Source of the DNA: Microbacterium sp.
Lineage (GTDB): Bacteria; Actinomycetota; Actinomycetes; Actinomycetales; Microbacteriaceae
Direction of reading: 5' to 3'
Length of the DNA: 64,000 bases
NCBI RefSeq assembly: GCF_031178445.1
Contig: NZ_JAPSIY010000004.1
Location: 1-64,000, forward strand
Of this stretch, positions 26,287-36,851 are shown piece by piece. The notes below the pieces were generated by a model. It saw nothing but the letters and a program-made list of their open reading frames with translations. It did not search any database and was not told where the DNA came from. The first letter of the stretch is position 1; every line of letters begins with the position of its first letter. A program made the translations under genes and the position numbers.

Positions 26287-26964
26287 ATGACCGTTGCTGT
26301 CGAGCCGATCCGCGCGAGCGACCGCGCCTATGCCGTTCTGCTCGACGAGATCCAGTCGGGTTCCCTGCCGGCCGGCGCCGTGCTGGCCGAAGTGGAGCAG
26401 GCGGCCAGGCTCGGCGTCAGCCGCACACCGCTACGCGAAGCACTCCGGCGGCTCGCCGCCGACGGCCTGGTCGTGCAGCAGTCTCCGCGCGTGACCGTCG
26501 TCGCGGGCCTCGACGCCGGCGACATCAGGGCGCTCTTCGAGATCCGCCGTGCCCTCGAGGAGACATCGGCCCGGCTGGCCGCGCTGCGCGGTGACGCGGC
26601 CGCCTTCGCCGCGCTCGCCGACGGGTTCGAGCACGTCGACCTGAGCCGTGCCGAGGGCCGTGACGCCTACTACGCCCTGATCGCCCGGCTCGACGCCCAA
26701 CTCGACGTCTCGCACGGCAACGACTACCTCACCTCCGCGCTGCGCACGGTGCGCACCCATCTCGTAAGGGTGCGCAGGATGGCGCGCGACAAGCCGGAGC
26801 GGCTGGCGGCATCCGCATCCGAGCACCTGCTCATCGCGCGCGCCCTCGCGGCGCGCGACTCCGACCTCGCCGCCCACGCCACGCACGTGCATCTGCACAA
26901 CGCGCTCGCCAGCATCCTCGCGTCTCTGGATCAGCAGAGCTCGCTCCCGGAAGGAACGAAATGA
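26287..26964 (+). CDS. GntR-family (FCD) regulator of methylcitrate operon
   Basis: A 225-residue regulator with a winged helix ([30 protein letters not shown], split here, residues 35-66) and an FCD effector domain ([39 protein letters not shown]). It is first in the prpDBC operon and its stop overlaps the prpD start (ATGA). Ligand and sign are unknown; 2-methylcitrate or propionate-derived acids are the obvious candidates. The -10 box overlaps a GTATAC palindrome, which fits repression. Confidence 0.9.
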   Translation: MTVAVEPIRASDRAYAVLLDEIQSGSLPAGAVLAEVEQAARLGVSRTPLREALRRLAADGLVVQQSPRVTVVAGLDAGDIRALFEIRRALEETSARLAALRGDAAAFAALADGFEHVDLSRAEGRDAYYALIARLDAQLDVSHGNDYLTSALRTVRTHLVRVRRMARDKPERLAASASEHLLIARALAARDSDLAAHATHVHLHNALASILASLDQQSSLPEGTK

Positions 26965-28490
26965 CCCTCACCCATCACGTCCGCGTCTACCGCAGCGAAG
27001 AGGAGCTTCCTCGCGAGCAGCAGCTGGCTTGGAGGATCGCCGAGGTCGCCGTCGACCCCGTGGAGGTCGAGAGTGAGGTGGTCGAGATGATCATCAACCG
27101 CATCATCGACAACGCCTCGGTCGCGGCGGCATCCCTCACGCGTGCGCCGATCGTGGCCGCACGCGCGCAGGCCTTCTCGCACCCGGTGTCCACTGGCGGC
27201 GACGGGGCAACGGTGTTCGGCGCGAAGCTCGCCGAGCGCACCAGCCCCGAGTGGGCGGCGTGGGCGAACGGCGTCGCCGTGCGCGAGCTCGACTATCACG
27301 ACACCTTCCTCGCGGCCGAGTACTCGCACCCCGGAGACAACATCCCGCCGATCCTCGCCGTGGCGCAGCACGCCAGGTGCGACGGCCGCGCGCTCGTGCG
27401 CGGCATCGCCACCGGCTACGAGGTCCAGGTCGACCTGGTGCGCGCCATCTCACTGCACAAGCACAAGATCGACCACGTCGCCCACCTCGGTCCGTCGGCC
27501 GCCGCCGGCATCGGCACGCTCCTCGGCCTCGACGCCGAGACGATCTACCAGGCAGTCGGCCAGGCGCTGCACACCACCACCGCCACGCGGCAGAGCCGCA
27601 AGGGCGAGATCTCCACGTGGAAGGCTCACGCACCGGCCTTCGCCGGGAAGATGGCGGTGGAAGCGGTGGACAGGGCCATGCGCGGCCAGACCTCGCCGTC
27701 GCCCATCTACGAGGGCGAGGACGGCGTGATCGCGTGGATGCTCGACGGCAAAGACGCGTCCTACGACGTGCCACTGCCCGCGAAGGGCGAGGCCAAGCGA
27801 GCGATCCTCGACACCTACACGAAGGAGCACTCGGCGGAGTACCAGGCGCAGGCGCTGATCGACCTGGCGCGTCGCCTCGGTACCGAGCACCCCGAGCTGA
27901 GCGATCCGGCGAACGTCGAGAGCATCGTGATCCACACCAGCCATCACACGCACAACGTGATCGGCTCGGGCGCGAATGATCCGCAGAAGTACGACCCGAA
28001 GGCATCGCGCGAGACCCTCGACCACTCGATCCCGTACATCTTCGCCGTCGCCCTGCAGGACCGCACCTGGCACCACGTCGACTCCTACGCCCCCGAACGC
28101 GCCGGACGCGCCGACACCGTCGAGCTGTGGCGGAAGATCACCACGGCAGAGGACGCCCAGTGGACCCGTCGCTACCACTCGGTCGACCCTGACGAGAAGG
28201 CGTTCGGCGGACGAGTGGTGATCACGCTCGCGAACGGCGAGACCATCGTCGACGAGATCGCCGTCGCTGACGCCCATCCGCTGGGGGCGCGTCCGTTCGG
28301 TCGCGAGGAGTACATCCGCAAGTTCCGCATCCTGGCCGACCCCGTGCTGGACGCCGCCGAGATCGAGCGCTTCCTGGCGCTCGTGCAGCGTCTTCCCGAG
28401 CTGACGGCGGCTGAGGTGGCCGAGCTGTCGATCGTCGCCAGACCCGGCGTGCTGGCGTCGGCGCCCGAGGCGCCGAAGGGGCTGTTCTGA
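26961..28490 (+). CDS. prpD: 2-methylcitrate dehydratase
   Basis: A 509-residue MmgE/PrpD family enzyme that dehydrates 2-methylcitrate to 2-methylaconitate in the cytoplasmic methylcitrate cycle. Family text includes [43 protein letters not shown] and [14 protein letters not shown]. The length is near the usual 480-510. It is coupled to gntR upstream and to prpB downstream by overlapping start and stop codons. Neighbouring prpB and prpC make the assignment firm. Confidence 0.95.
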   Translation: MTLTHHVRVYRSEEELPREQQLAWRIAEVAVDPVEVESEVVEMIINRIIDNASVAAASLTRAPIVAARAQAFSHPVSTGGDGATVFGAKLAERTSPEWAAWANGVAVRELDYHDTFLAAEYSHPGDNIPPILAVAQHARCDGRALVRGIATGYEVQVDLVRAISLHKHKIDHVAHLGPSAAAGIGTLLGLDAETIYQAVGQALHTTTATRQSRKGEISTWKAHAPAFAGKMAVEAVDRAMRGQTSPSPIYEGEDGVIAWMLDGKDASYDVPLPAKGEAKRAILDTYTKEHSAEYQAQALIDLARRLGTEHPELSDPANVESIVIHTSHHTHNVIGSGANDPQKYDPKASRETLDHSIPYIFAVALQDRTWHHVDSYAPERAGRADTVELWRKITTAEDAQWTRRYHSVDPDEKAFGGRVVITLANGETIVDEIAVADAHPLGARPFGREEYIRKFRILADPVLDAAEIERFLALVQRLPELTAAEVAELSIVARPGVLASAPEAPKGLF

Positions 28491-29401
28491 TGCTGTACTC
28501 GTCCACCCCTGCGCACGAGAAGCGGCGGCTGTTGCGTGAGCGTCTCGCCTCGGGCGAGCTGCTGCGATTCCCTGGTGCGTTCAATCCCCTGAGCGCGCGG
28601 CTCATCGAGCAGAAGGGGTTCGAAGGCGTCTACATCTCAGGGGCGGTGCTCTCGGCCGACCTCGGCCTGCCCGACATCGGGCTGACCACGCTCACCGAGG
28701 TCGCCGGACGCGGGCAGCAGATCGCCCGCATGACCGAGCTGCCGGCCATCATCGACGCCGACACCGGCTTCGGTGAACCGATGAACGTCGCCCGCACCAT
28801 CCAGACACTCGAGGATGCCGGGCTCGCCGGCGCGCACATCGAGGACCAGATCAATCCGAAGCGGTGCGGGCACCTCGACGGCAAGGCTGTCGTCGACGAG
28901 CAGACAGCGCTCAAGCGCATCCGGGCCGCCGTCGACGCGCGTCGCGACGAGAACTTCCTCATCATGGCGCGCACCGACATCGCCGCCGTCGAGGGTCTCG
29001 AGGCGGCGAAGGACCGTGCCAAGGCGCTGGTGGATGCCGGAGCCGACGCGATCTTCCCCGAGGCCATGCGGTCGCTCGACGAGTTCGCGGCCATCCGGGA
29101 TGCGGTCGACGTGCCGATCCTGGCGAACATGACCGAGTTCGGAAAGAGCGACCTGTTCTCGGCAGCCCAGCTACGGGACGTCGGTGTGAACATCGTCATC
29201 TGGCCGGTCTCGCTTCTGCGCATCGCCATGGGCGCAGCGGGGCGTGCGCTGGATACGCTGAACGACGAGGGGCATCTGACCTCGAGGCTGGGCGAGATGC
29301 AGCACCGCGCCGACCTCTACGACCTGATCGACTACGAGTCCTACAACCGGTTCGACTCGGGGGTCTTCAACTTCACGATCGAACGATCCTCCGCTCGTTG
29401 A
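28490..29401 (+). CDS. prpB: 2-methylisocitrate lyase
   Basis: A 303-residue isocitrate-lyase superfamily enzyme that splits 2-methylisocitrate into pyruvate and succinate. The catalytic motif KRCGH contains Cys126. DADTGFGEP binds metal and ARTDIAAVEGLEAA follows. The ATG shares one base with the prpD stop. PrpB rather than a phosphonomutase-like relative is indicated by the motif and the operon. Confidence 0.95.
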   Translation: MLYSSTPAHEKRRLLRERLASGELLRFPGAFNPLSARLIEQKGFEGVYISGAVLSADLGLPDIGLTTLTEVAGRGQQIARMTELPAIIDADTGFGEPMNVARTIQTLEDAGLAGAHIEDQINPKRCGHLDGKAVVDEQTALKRIRAAVDARRDENFLIMARTDIAAVEGLEAAKDRAKALVDAGADAIFPEAMRSLDEFAAIRDAVDVPILANMTEFGKSDLFSAAQLRDVGVNIVIWPVSLLRIAMGAAGRALDTLNDEGHLTSRLGEMQHRADLYDLIDYESYNRFDSGVFNFTIERSSAR

Positions 29402-29444
29402 GCGGGTGAAGCAAGACGGAACGTACCTGACGAAGGAGCACGGA

Positions 29445-30635
29445 ATGGCTGACAGCGACATCAAGAAGGGCCTCGCCGGGGTCGTCGCAGACGAGACCGC
29501 GATCAGCAAGGTCAACCCCGAGACGAACAGCCTGCTCTACCGCGGCTATCCCGTGCAGGAACTGGCCGCGACGCAGCCGTTCGAGGCCGTCGCGCACCTG
29601 CTCTGGCACGGTGAACTGCCGACGCCGGAGCAGCTCGCCGATCTCCGCGCGACCGAGCGTGCGAATCGCGCGCTCGCCCCGGAGGTGAAGGAGGCCATCG
29701 ACCGGCTGCCTCTGGACTCGCATCCGATGGACGAGGTGCGTACGGCCGTCAGCGTCATCGGCGCGATCGAGACGGCCGGTTCCGGCAACGTGCTCGACGC
29801 CGTCGGCACTCCCGAACAGAACCTCGACCGCAGTCTGAAGCTGTTCGCCGCGCTGCCCGCGATCGTCTCGTACGGTCAGCGCCGCCGACGCGGCCTGGAA
29901 CCGATCGAGCCGCGCGACGATCTCGACTACGCCGCGAACTTCCTCTGGCTCACCTTCGGCGAGGACCCGGAGCCGGTCGTCGTCGACGCCTTCAACCGAT
30001 CGATGATCCTGTACGCGGAGCATTCGTTCAACGCGTCCACGTTCACCGCGCGGGTCATCACGTCGACCCTCAGTGACCTCTACTCAGCCGTGGTCGGCGC
30101 GATCGGCGCGCTGAAGGGCCCGCTGCACGGCGGGGCGAACGAGGCCGTGATGCACATCTTCGATGAGATCGGCTCGGCCGACCAGGTGGTGCCCTGGCTC
30201 GACAGGGCGCTCGCCGAGAAGCGCAAGATCATGGGCTTCGGTCACCGTGTCTACAAGCGTGGCGACTCGAGGGTGCCGACGATGAAGGCCGCGCTCGACA
30301 GTCTCGTCGAGCACTATGACCGCCCCGATGTCGCCGAGCTGTACGAGACGCTCGAGAGCGAGTTCGTCTCGCGCAAGGGCATCTACCCGAACCTCGACTA
30401 CCCGTCGGGCCCGGCATACAACCTCATCGGCTATGACACGCTGACCTTCACCCCGCTGTTCATCGCGGCGCGTATCACCGGCTGGACGGCGCACATCGCC
30501 GAGCAGCAGTCGTCGAACGCGCTCATCCGGCCGCTCTCGGCGTACAACGGCCCCGACGAGCGTCACATCGAGGAATACGAGCCCGACACCGCAGCCATCG
30601 AGGTGCTGGAGCGGCCCGAGGAGGCGGCGAGCTGA
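29445..30635 (+). CDS. prpC: 2-methylcitrate synthase
   Basis: A 396-residue citrate-synthase family enzyme condensing propionyl-CoA with oxaloacetate. I chose ATG 29445 because AAGGAG lies six bases before it; 29406 would put that ribosome site inside the gene. Active-site segments are HGGANEAVMHIF, GFGHRVYKRGDSR with catalytic His, and IYPNLDYPSGPAY with catalytic Asp. Short length and operon favour methylcitrate over citrate synthase. The stop overlaps the thiolase start by one base. Confidence 0.94.
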   Translation: MADSDIKKGLAGVVADETAISKVNPETNSLLYRGYPVQELAATQPFEAVAHLLWHGELPTPEQLADLRATERANRALAPEVKEAIDRLPLDSHPMDEVRTAVSVIGAIETAGSGNVLDAVGTPEQNLDRSLKLFAALPAIVSYGQRRRRGLEPIEPRDDLDYAANFLWLTFGEDPEPVVVDAFNRSMILYAEHSFNASTFTARVITSTLSDLYSAVVGAIGALKGPLHGGANEAVMHIFDEIGSADQVVPWLDRALAEKRKIMGFGHRVYKRGDSRVPTMKAALDSLVEHYDRPDVAELYETLESEFVSRKGIYPNLDYPSGPAYNLIGYDTLTFTPLFIAARITGWTAHIAEQQSSNALIRPLSAYNGPDERHIEEYEPDTAAIEVLERPEEAAS

Positions 30636-31816
30636 TGACCGCCCGGCAGAAGGTCGCGATCGTCTCCGGTGCACGCACGCCGGTCGGGCGGTTCGGCGGG
30701 GCGTTCAGGGACACACCAGCGCATGAACTCGGTGCGGTCGCAGTCGTCGAGGCGCTGCGCCGTTCGGGGGTGGACCAGGCCCGCGTCGGCGAGGTCGTCA
30801 TCGGCACGATCGGGCAGGTCGCAGGCGACGCCTACATCGCGCGCAGGATCGCACTCGAGGCAGGACTGGACGTCAACACCCCCGCCTTCACGGTGAACCG
30901 GCTGTGCGGCTCCGGCCTGCAGGCGATCTGGTCGGGAGCGCAGGAGCTGCTGTGGGGCAGCACGGACGTCGTGGTCGCCGGCGGCGCCGAGAACATGACC
31001 CGGATGCCGTTCTACGACTTCGACGCGCGGTTCAACGACAGGCTGGGACACCGTCAGCTGCTCGACGGCACGATCGCGATGCTCACCGATCCGTTCTCGA
31101 ACCGGCACATGGGCGTCACCGCCGAGAACGTCGCGGACCGCTTCGGCATCACGCGCGAGGAGCAGGACGCCTTCGCGCTCGAATCCCAGCGGAGGGCGTC
31201 GACGGATGCCGCGCAGACGGCGTTCGCCGAGGAGATCGTGGACGTCACCACCTCGGGTCGCCGACCCGTTCGGGTTTCGAAGGACGAGCATCCGCGACCG
31301 GACACCACACTGGCGGCTCTCGCGGAACTGAAGTTCGCCTTCGTCGAGGACGGCACCGTCACCGCCGGCAACGCCTCCGGGATCAATGACGGCGGAGCGG
31401 CGACCGTGCTCATGCGCGAGGCCGACGCGCGGGCCGAAGGTGCTCCTGTGCTCGCCACGATCGAGGCCGTGACCACCGCGGCGCTGGAGCCCGAGATCAT
31501 GGGCTACGCGCCGACTCTCGCGCTGAGGAAGCTGTTCGCTCAGACAGGGCTGACGCCCGCCGACGTGTCGACGGTCGAGTTGAACGAGGCGTTCGCCTCT
31601 CAGGCGCTCGCGGTGATCCGCGATGCCGAGCTCGATCCCGAGAGGACGAACCCCTACGGCGGGGCGATCGCTCTCGGGCATCCGGTCGGGGCGACCGGTG
31701 CGATCCTCACGGTGCGCGCCGCGCTCACGCTACAGCGGACCGGTGAGGAGTACGCCATCGTGACGATGTGCATCGGCGGGGGCCAGGCGCTGGCCGCACT
31801 GCTGAAGAGGGGATGA
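30635..31816 (+). CDS. Acetyl-CoA C-acyltransferase (thiolase)
   Basis: A 393-residue thiolase. Nucleophile Cys91 lies in NRLCGSGLQ, with GGAENMTRMPF, NEAFASQAL, GHPVGATGA with catalytic His, and CIGGGQ with the second Cys. It either cleaves 3-ketoacyl-CoA or condenses acetyl-CoA. Its place at the end of the methylcitrate operon is unusual and suggests degradation of branched-chain or odd-chain acyl-CoA that gives propionyl-CoA plus acetyl-CoA. It starts on the prpC stop. Confidence 0.93.
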   Translation: MTARQKVAIVSGARTPVGRFGGAFRDTPAHELGAVAVVEALRRSGVDQARVGEVVIGTIGQVAGDAYIARRIALEAGLDVNTPAFTVNRLCGSGLQAIWSGAQELLWGSTDVVVAGGAENMTRMPFYDFDARFNDRLGHRQLLDGTIAMLTDPFSNRHMGVTAENVADRFGITREEQDAFALESQRRASTDAAQTAFAEEIVDVTTSGRRPVRVSKDEHPRPDTTLAALAELKFAFVEDGTVTAGNASGINDGGAATVLMREADARAEGAPVLATIEAVTTAALEPEIMGYAPTLALRKLFAQTGLTPADVSTVELNEAFASQALAVIRDAELDPERTNPYGGAIALGHPVGATGAILTVRAALTLQRTGEEYAIVTMCIGGGQALAALLKRG

Positions 31817-31849
31817 GGTCTCGCGGTGACGTTACGAGGGCGGTCCTGA

Positions 31850-33232
31850 CTACGGCAGCCGCCGGCGGTACTGTTCGAGGATGACCGGATTGCTCTCCCC
31901 GCCCGTGGGCGCAGTCGAGCCCGTCTCCCAGCCCGGTCGTGAACCGGAGAGCACCCAGGCGGCCTGAACGGCCGCACCCTGTGCCACGTACTCGCGGGGT
32001 TCGGGAACGACGACGGGCAGGTCGAACACCTGCGCCGCGATCGTGCGCACCGCCGCGCTCTGGGAGCCGCCGCCGATGAGAAGGATGCGGTGGGTCTCGA
32101 CGCCCTGGGCTCGGATCGCGGCGAGGCCCTCGGCGAGTCCGCACAGCACGCCTTCGATCGCCGCGCGGGCGAGGTTCGCGCGCGTGGTGCTCGCCAGCGT
32201 CATGCCGAACAGTGTCGCCGTGGCATCAGGGCGGTTCGGGGTGCGCTCGCCCTCGAACCACGGCTGCATCACCAGCCCGCCTGCGCCGGGCGAGGCGGTG
32301 AGCGCCAGGGCGCTCAGCTCGTCGTGCCCCACACCGAGCAGATCGGCCGCCGCGTCCAGGACGCGAGCGGCGTTGAGGGTCGCGATGAGCGGAAGCCAGC
32401 CCCCTGCGGCATCCGCGAATCCCGCCACCGTCCCCGTCGCGTCGCGCACCGGACGATCGGTCACAGCGAACACGGTGCCGCTGGTGCCTATCGACACCAC
32501 CGCGTCGCCGCTGTGCGCCCCGACACCGAGGGCGGCGCCGGCGTTGTCACCGGCACCGGGTGCGACTCGTCGCCCATCGGCATCCGTCACGTACTCGTCC
32601 GGGCTGAGCACGCGGGGCAGTGCCACCGCCGCGGCTTCACGACGCAGGGCCTGCGAGAGGATGTCGAGATCGTAGCCGCCCTCGCCCCAGTAGGCCGTGC
32701 CGCTGGCATCGGAGCGATCCGTGATGAGTTCCTCCAGGGCGGGGTTCTCCGGCCCGAATCCGCGCAGCCGCCACGTCAGCCAGTCGTGCGGCAGCGCCAC
32801 GGCGGCGACACGTCCCGCGTCGCCCGGTTCGTGATCGGCGAGCCAGCGCAGCTTGGCGGCGGTGAACGAGGCCACGGGTACGACCCCGGTGCGCTCGGCG
32901 AACCGCATCGCGCCGACCTCGTCGATGAGATCGGCGGCGGCATCGGCCGATCTCGTGTCGTTCCACAGCAGCGCAGGACGGATGATCCGGCCCTGCGCAT
33001 CGAGGGCGACCATGCCGTGCTGCTGACCGGCGATCGACCACGCCTCGACGTCGTCCATGCCACCCGCATCCGCGATTGCGGCCTGCAGCGCCTCCCACCA
33101 CGTGGAGGGGTCGACCTCGGTGCCGTCGGGGTGCGACGCGCGCCCTGAGCGCACCAGGTGACCCGTCGACGTATCGACGATGACGACCTTGCACGACTGC
33201 GTCGACGAGTCGACGCCCATGACGAGGCTCAC
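31850..33232 (-). CDS. xylB: Xylulokinase
   Basis: A 460-residue FGGY kinase that phosphorylates D-xylulose to xylulose 5-phosphate for the pentose phosphate pathway. [15 protein letters not shown] is the N-terminal phosphate loop, AGQQHGMV and [12 protein letters not shown] follow, and the C-terminal ATP site is [19 protein letters not shown]. The gene begins one base after the xylA stop, so the two form an operon. It is convergent with the thiolase gene with 33 bases between. Confidence 0.95.
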   Translation of the reverse strand: MSLVMGVDSSTQSCKVVIVDTSTGHLVRSGRASHPDGTEVDPSTWWEALQAAIADAGGMDDVEAWSIAGQQHGMVALDAQGRIIRPALLWNDTRSADAAADLIDEVGAMRFAERTGVVPVASFTAAKLRWLADHEPGDAGRVAAVALPHDWLTWRLRGFGPENPALEELITDRSDASGTAYWGEGGYDLDILSQALRREAAAVALPRVLSPDEYVTDADGRRVAPGAGDNAGAALGVGAHSGDAVVSIGTSGTVFAVTDRPVRDATGTVAGFADAAGGWLPLIATLNAARVLDAAADLLGVGHDELSALALTASPGAGGLVMQPWFEGERTPNRPDATATLFGMTLASTTRANLARAAIEGVLCGLAEGLAAIRAQGVETHRILLIGGGSQSAAVRTIAAQVFDLPVVVPEPREYVAQGAAVQAAWVLSGSRPGWETGSTAPTGGESNPVILEQYRRRLP

Positions 33233-33233
33233 G

Positions 33234-34424
33234 TCAGCGAGCGCCCATCAGATGCTCCGTCGCCAGCTGCTGCAGCCGCACGAAGCCGAAGCCGTGCCCG
33301 CCGAGGTAGGCGGAGGCGTCGAAGTCCTCGAACGCGCTGCGGTCGCCGATCAGGTCTTCGTAACTCTCGCCCTCGCCCAGCGTGGGCTGCGACAACTCTG
33401 CGACCTTGGCGGCGGCCAGCGCCTCCTGCACCTCGGGGTCTGCGCGGAAGGCCGCGGCGCGCTCCTTCAGCAGCAGGTACATGCGCATGTTCGCCGCGGC
33501 CGATTCCCATACGCCCGCCTCGTCCTCGGTGCGGCTGGGCTTGTAGTCGAAGTGCCGTGGGCCGTCGTACGCGGGCACACCGCCGGGGCCGCCGTTCTCG
33601 AGCAGATCGACGAGCGCGAAGGCGTTGTGCAGATCGCCGTGGCCGAACACGAGATCCTGGTCGTACTTGATGCCGCGCTGGCCGTTGAGGTCGATGTGGA
33701 ACAGCTTGCCGTGGTACAGCGCCTGAGCGATGCCCGCCGCGAAGTTGAGCCCCGCCATCTGCTCGTGACCGACCTCCGGGTTCAGGCCGACCAACTCGGG
33801 CCGCTCCAGCGAATCGATGAAGGCGATGGCGTGCCCGAGGGTGGGCAGCAGGATGTCACCGCGCGGCTCGTTCGGCTTCGGCTCGATGGCGAAGCGGATG
33901 TCGTAGCCCTTGTCGGTGACGTAGTCGCCGAGGAGGTTGACCGCCTCGCGATAGCGCTCGAGGGCTGCGCGGATGTCCTTGGCGGAGTCGTACTCCGCAC
34001 CCTCGCGACCGCCCCACATGACGAAGGTCTTCGCACCCAGCTCGGCGGCGAGGTCGATGTTTCGCAGCACCTTGCGAAGCGCGAAACGGCGCACCCCGCG
34101 GTCGTTCGAGGTGAATCCGCCGTCCTTGAAGACCGGTGCGCTGAAGAGGTTCGTGGTGACCATCGGCACCACGATGCCGGTGTCGGCCATGGCCCGCTTC
34201 AGGCGGTCGATCTGGCTCTGCCGCTCGGCATCCGTCGAGCCGAAGGCGAACAGGTCGTCGTCGTGGAAGGTCAGGCCGTACGCTCCGAGTTCCGAGAGTC
34301 TCTCGACGGCGTGGACCACGTCGAGCGCGGGTCGGGTCGGGCCGCCGAACGGATCGGTGCCGTTGTAGCCGATGGTCCAAAGACCGAACGAGAACCGGTC
34401 GGCCCTGGTGGGTGTGGGTGCCAT
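33234..34424 (-). CDS. xylA: Xylose isomerase
   Basis: A 396-residue isomerase of the shorter actinobacterial type, converting D-xylose to D-xylulose. Typical segments are [29 protein letters not shown] with the catalytic His, [29 protein letters not shown] with a metal-binding Glu, [14 protein letters not shown] and [16 protein letters not shown] with metal-binding Asp. It is the first gene of xylAB and divergent from a ROK regulator. Confidence 0.96.
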   Translation of the reverse strand: MAPTPTRADRFSFGLWTIGYNGTDPFGGPTRPALDVVHAVERLSELGAYGLTFHDDDLFAFGSTDAERQSQIDRLKRAMADTGIVVPMVTTNLFSAPVFKDGGFTSNDRGVRRFALRKVLRNIDLAAELGAKTFVMWGGREGAEYDSAKDIRAALERYREAVNLLGDYVTDKGYDIRFAIEPKPNEPRGDILLPTLGHAIAFIDSLERPELVGLNPEVGHEQMAGLNFAAGIAQALYHGKLFHIDLNGQRGIKYDQDLVFGHGDLHNAFALVDLLENGGPGGVPAYDGPRHFDYKPSRTEDEAGVWESAAANMRMYLLLKERAAAFRADPEVQEALAAAKVAELSQPTLGEGESYEDLIGDRSAFEDFDASAYLGGHGFGFVRLQQLATEHLMGAR

Positions 34425-34542
34425 GATGATCAGCCTTCAGCGTCGTCGATGAATTGTTGTAGAGTCAAACATATCACAGGCGTCCGTCGTGCATCGCTGG
34501 AGCGGTCGGTAGCCTGAAGACTCACAGCGGCGGGAGGGCGGG
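34425..34542. promoter_or_regulatory. Divergent xylA / ROK control region
   Basis: This 118-base region includes an AT-rich segment with imperfect inverted halves, TGTTG and CAAACA (34455-34471), next to a minus-strand TATGTT that could be the xylA -10 box. A plus-strand TAGCCT (34510-34515) and GGGAGGG precede the ROK start. ROK XylR-type operators have TTTG/CAAA halves, so the site is a reasonable operator. Confidence 0.45.
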
Positions 34543-35703
34543 ATGATCGAACGCGCCACGACGATCGAAGGCGTCCGTCGCGCGAACCTCGGCGACGTCC
34601 TGCGACTCGTGCATCACGGCGGACCCCGTTCACGCGCCGCGCTCACGGCGGAGACCGGCCTGAACCGCTCGACCGTGTCCGACCTCGTCGCCAGGCTCGT
34701 GAGTGCGGGGCTCGTCGACGAACGCGATCCCGATCCCACCCGCCGCGTCGGCAGGCCGTCGCCCATCGTGGCGCCGAGCCGGGATATTCTGGCGGTCGGC
34801 GTCAATCCCGAGATCGACGCGATAGAGATCGGTGCGGTGTCACTGGGCGGTCGCGTGCGTGAGCGCACGCGCATCGACGCGGACAAGCCGGGCATCGCCG
34901 AGGTCGTCGAGGTGGTGGCGCAGGTGGTGGCGGGGTGGCGGGATGGCGCGCTCGCGGGATGCCGCATCATCGGGGCCGGCGTCGCCGTGCCCGGTCTGGT
35001 GCGCACAGCCGACGGGCTCGTGCGTCTGGCGCCGCACCTGGAGTGGCGGGACGCCGACATCGCAGGTCCTCTGGCGACCGCCCTCGGCCTGCCCGTCACC
35101 GTCGGCAACGACGCCTCGCTCGGCGCTCGCGCTGAGAGGACGTTCGGCGCTGCGCAGGAGCACGAGAACATCGTGTACCTGAACGGCGGCGCGAGCGGGA
35201 TCGGCGGCGGGCTGATCCTGCACGGACGGCTCATCGGCGGGGCGGGCGGGTATGCGGGCGAGTGGGGGCAGACGGCTGCGGCTTTCTCAGACCCGGCTGA
35301 TCGCCGGGTCCAGGGCGGCGTGCTCGAGGACGAGGTGAATCGCGCGCGGCTGCTGGCATCCGCCGGCCTGCACAATGCGGACGACGCCCGACTCGAAGAG
35401 GCGCTCACCGCACCCGGCGCGGTCGAGACGGCCGAGGAGGTCGCGCGCCAGCGCCGCATCCTGGCCGCGACCCTCGGCAATGCCGTCACCGTGCTGAACC
35501 CGTCGATGATCGTGCTTGCCGGATTCCTGGGCGTGCTCCGCGAGACCGACGCAGACGGATTCGACCGCGAGGTCAGCCGGCGCGCACTGGCGGCGTCTGG
35601 AGAGGGCGTGCTGCTCTCGTCTGCGGCGCTCGCCGCTGATCGGCTGCTCATCGGGGCCGCCGACGCGGCCTTCGACCGCCTGCTCGCCGACCCGCTCGGC
35701 TGA
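34543..35703 (+). CDS. ROK-family repressor of xylose genes
   Basis: A 386-residue protein. An N-terminal winged helix (residues 10-75, with SRAALTAETGLNRSTVSDLV) precedes a ROK sugar-kinase-like domain (GAGVAVPGLVRTADG, VGNDASLGARAERTFG, NGGASGIGGGLILHG). Divergence from xylAB and the architecture make it a XylR-type repressor relieved by xylose. The usual ROK zinc motif (CxCGxxGC) after GEWGQTAA is missing, and no Cys is present there, which is an oddity for the family. Confidence 0.88.
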   Translation: MIERATTIEGVRRANLGDVLRLVHHGGPRSRAALTAETGLNRSTVSDLVARLVSAGLVDERDPDPTRRVGRPSPIVAPSRDILAVGVNPEIDAIEIGAVSLGGRVRERTRIDADKPGIAEVVEVVAQVVAGWRDGALAGCRIIGAGVAVPGLVRTADGLVRLAPHLEWRDADIAGPLATALGLPVTVGNDASLGARAERTFGAAQEHENIVYLNGGASGIGGGLILHGRLIGGAGGYAGEWGQTAAAFSDPADRRVQGGVLEDEVNRARLLASAGLHNADDARLEEALTAPGAVETAEEVARQRRILAATLGNAVTVLNPSMIVLAGFLGVLRETDADGFDREVSRRALAASGEGVLLSSAALAADRLLIGAADAAFDRLLADPLG

Positions 35704-35719
35704 TGAGCAAGAGCCGTAT

Positions 35720-35760
35720 TTGACCTTGCCCCGGGGGGAGACACCACCGTTGCGGTGTCG
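35720..35760 (+). promoter_or_regulatory. MerR-type promoter before MerR-PP2C gene
   Basis: TTGACC (35720-35725) is followed by the inverted pair CCTTGCCCC/GGGGGGAG, the look of a MerR operator lying in an extended spacer. GACACC (35740-35745) and GGTGTC (35754-35759) form a second inverted pair. Autoregulation by the MerR domain is inferred. Confidence 0.45.
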
Positions 35761-35792
35761 GCGAAGGTCGCCGACGCGATGAGAGGGAACGC

Positions 35793-36812
35793 ATGGAACT
35801 CATGTCGATCGGCGACTTCGCCCGAGCTGCAGGCCTGACGCCCAAGGCTCTGCGCATCTACGACGATCTGAGCCTGCTGCGTCCGGCTGAAGTCGACGAG
35901 CGCAACGGCTACCGGTACTACGCGGCCGATCAGCTGCAAGCCGCACGCCTGATCGCGGCGCTGCGTCGTGTCGGCATGCCACTCGAGCGCATCCGGGTGG
36001 CGCTCGCCCTTCCACACGCCGCGGTCGCCGCCGAGGTCACTGCGTTCTGGCGCCAGACCGAGGCCGACCTGCGCTCACGGCGCACCCAGGTTCTCGCCCT
36101 CATCGCCGACCTTCGATCGAAGGAGAGCACCATGACGACTGCACGCACCCCTGGTACCCGTGTCGCTCACGCCCTCGGGTTGGGCGCAAGAGCCGAGCAG
36201 CTCGACGCCGTTCATATCGCCGATGCGCTGTGGGCGGTCGCCGACGGCTTCGGCGGCGCGCCGGCGGTGAGCGGCCGGTTCGTCGACCTGCTGGCCGCCG
36301 AGCCGCAGCCGATCAGCGCCGAGCGGTGGGATCTGCTGGCCGCGGAGTGCGCGGCGGAGATCGGCGGTGAAGCGCGGGGGAGCACCTTCACGGCGATCTC
36401 TCTGCGCGGCGACGTCGCGACGATCGCGCATCTCGGCGATTCGCGCGCGTGGCTGCTGCGCGATGGCGTGCTGCGCCAGCTGACCACAGACCACACCGAG
36501 GTCGCTGCTCTGGTCGAGGAAGGCAGGTTGTCAGAGGAGGAGGCGCGGCTGCATCCTCGTCGTGCGATGCTCAACCGGGCGCTCACCTCGGGGACCTCGA
36601 CGGATCCCGATGTCATCGGCACGACGGTCCGGCGGGGAGACCGGCTGGTGCTGACGACGGACGGCGTGCACGCCCTCTTCTCCGAGGCCGAGCTGAGCGC
36701 GCTGCTGACGGAGCGCGATGCCGACGCCGCGGTGGCGGCGACGATGGCAGCGGTGCATGAGGCCGGAGAGCCCGACAACCATGCAATCGTGGTCGTCGAC
36801 ATCGAAGACTGA
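35793..36812 (+). CDS. MerR regulator fused to PP2C-type phosphatase
   Basis: One 339-residue reading frame joins two domains. Residues 4-110 are a MerR winged helix and coiled coil (MSIGDFARAAGLTPKALRIYDDL). Residues about 125-339 are PP2C-like: AVADGFGG, GSTFTAISL, AHLGDSRAWLLRDG, LTTDHT, RRGDRLVLTTDGVHALF and EPDNHAIVVV. The canonical RxxNED start of PP2C is absent, but the metal Asp residues in VADGFGG, TTDG and PDN remain, so activity is plausible. The ligand domain of MerR is thus replaced by a Ser/Thr phosphatase domain. GAGAGGG lies upstream of the ATG. A strong terminator follows. Confidence 0.88.
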   Translation: MELMSIGDFARAAGLTPKALRIYDDLSLLRPAEVDERNGYRYYAADQLQAARLIAALRRVGMPLERIRVALALPHAAVAAEVTAFWRQTEADLRSRRTQVLALIADLRSKESTMTTARTPGTRVAHALGLGARAEQLDAVHIADALWAVADGFGGAPAVSGRFVDLLAAEPQPISAERWDLLAAECAAEIGGEARGSTFTAISLRGDVATIAHLGDSRAWLLRDGVLRQLTTDHTEVAALVEEGRLSEEEARLHPRRAMLNRALTSGTSTDPDVIGTTVRRGDRLVLTTDGVHALFSEAELSALLTERDADAAVAATMAAVHEAGEPDNHAIVVVDIED

Positions 36813-36817
36813 CGAAG

Positions 36818-36851
36818 GAGACCCCCGCCGACCCGATTCGGCGGGGGTCTC
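36818..36851 (+). terminator. Terminator after MerR-PP2C gene
   Basis: A perfect 14-bp stem (36818-36831 with 36838-36851) has a six-base loop and starts six bases after the stop codon. It is not followed by a T-run. The rest of the 329-base gap to mmsA holds a TATCCT -10 box (37096-37101) and nothing else I can name. Confidence 0.8.
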
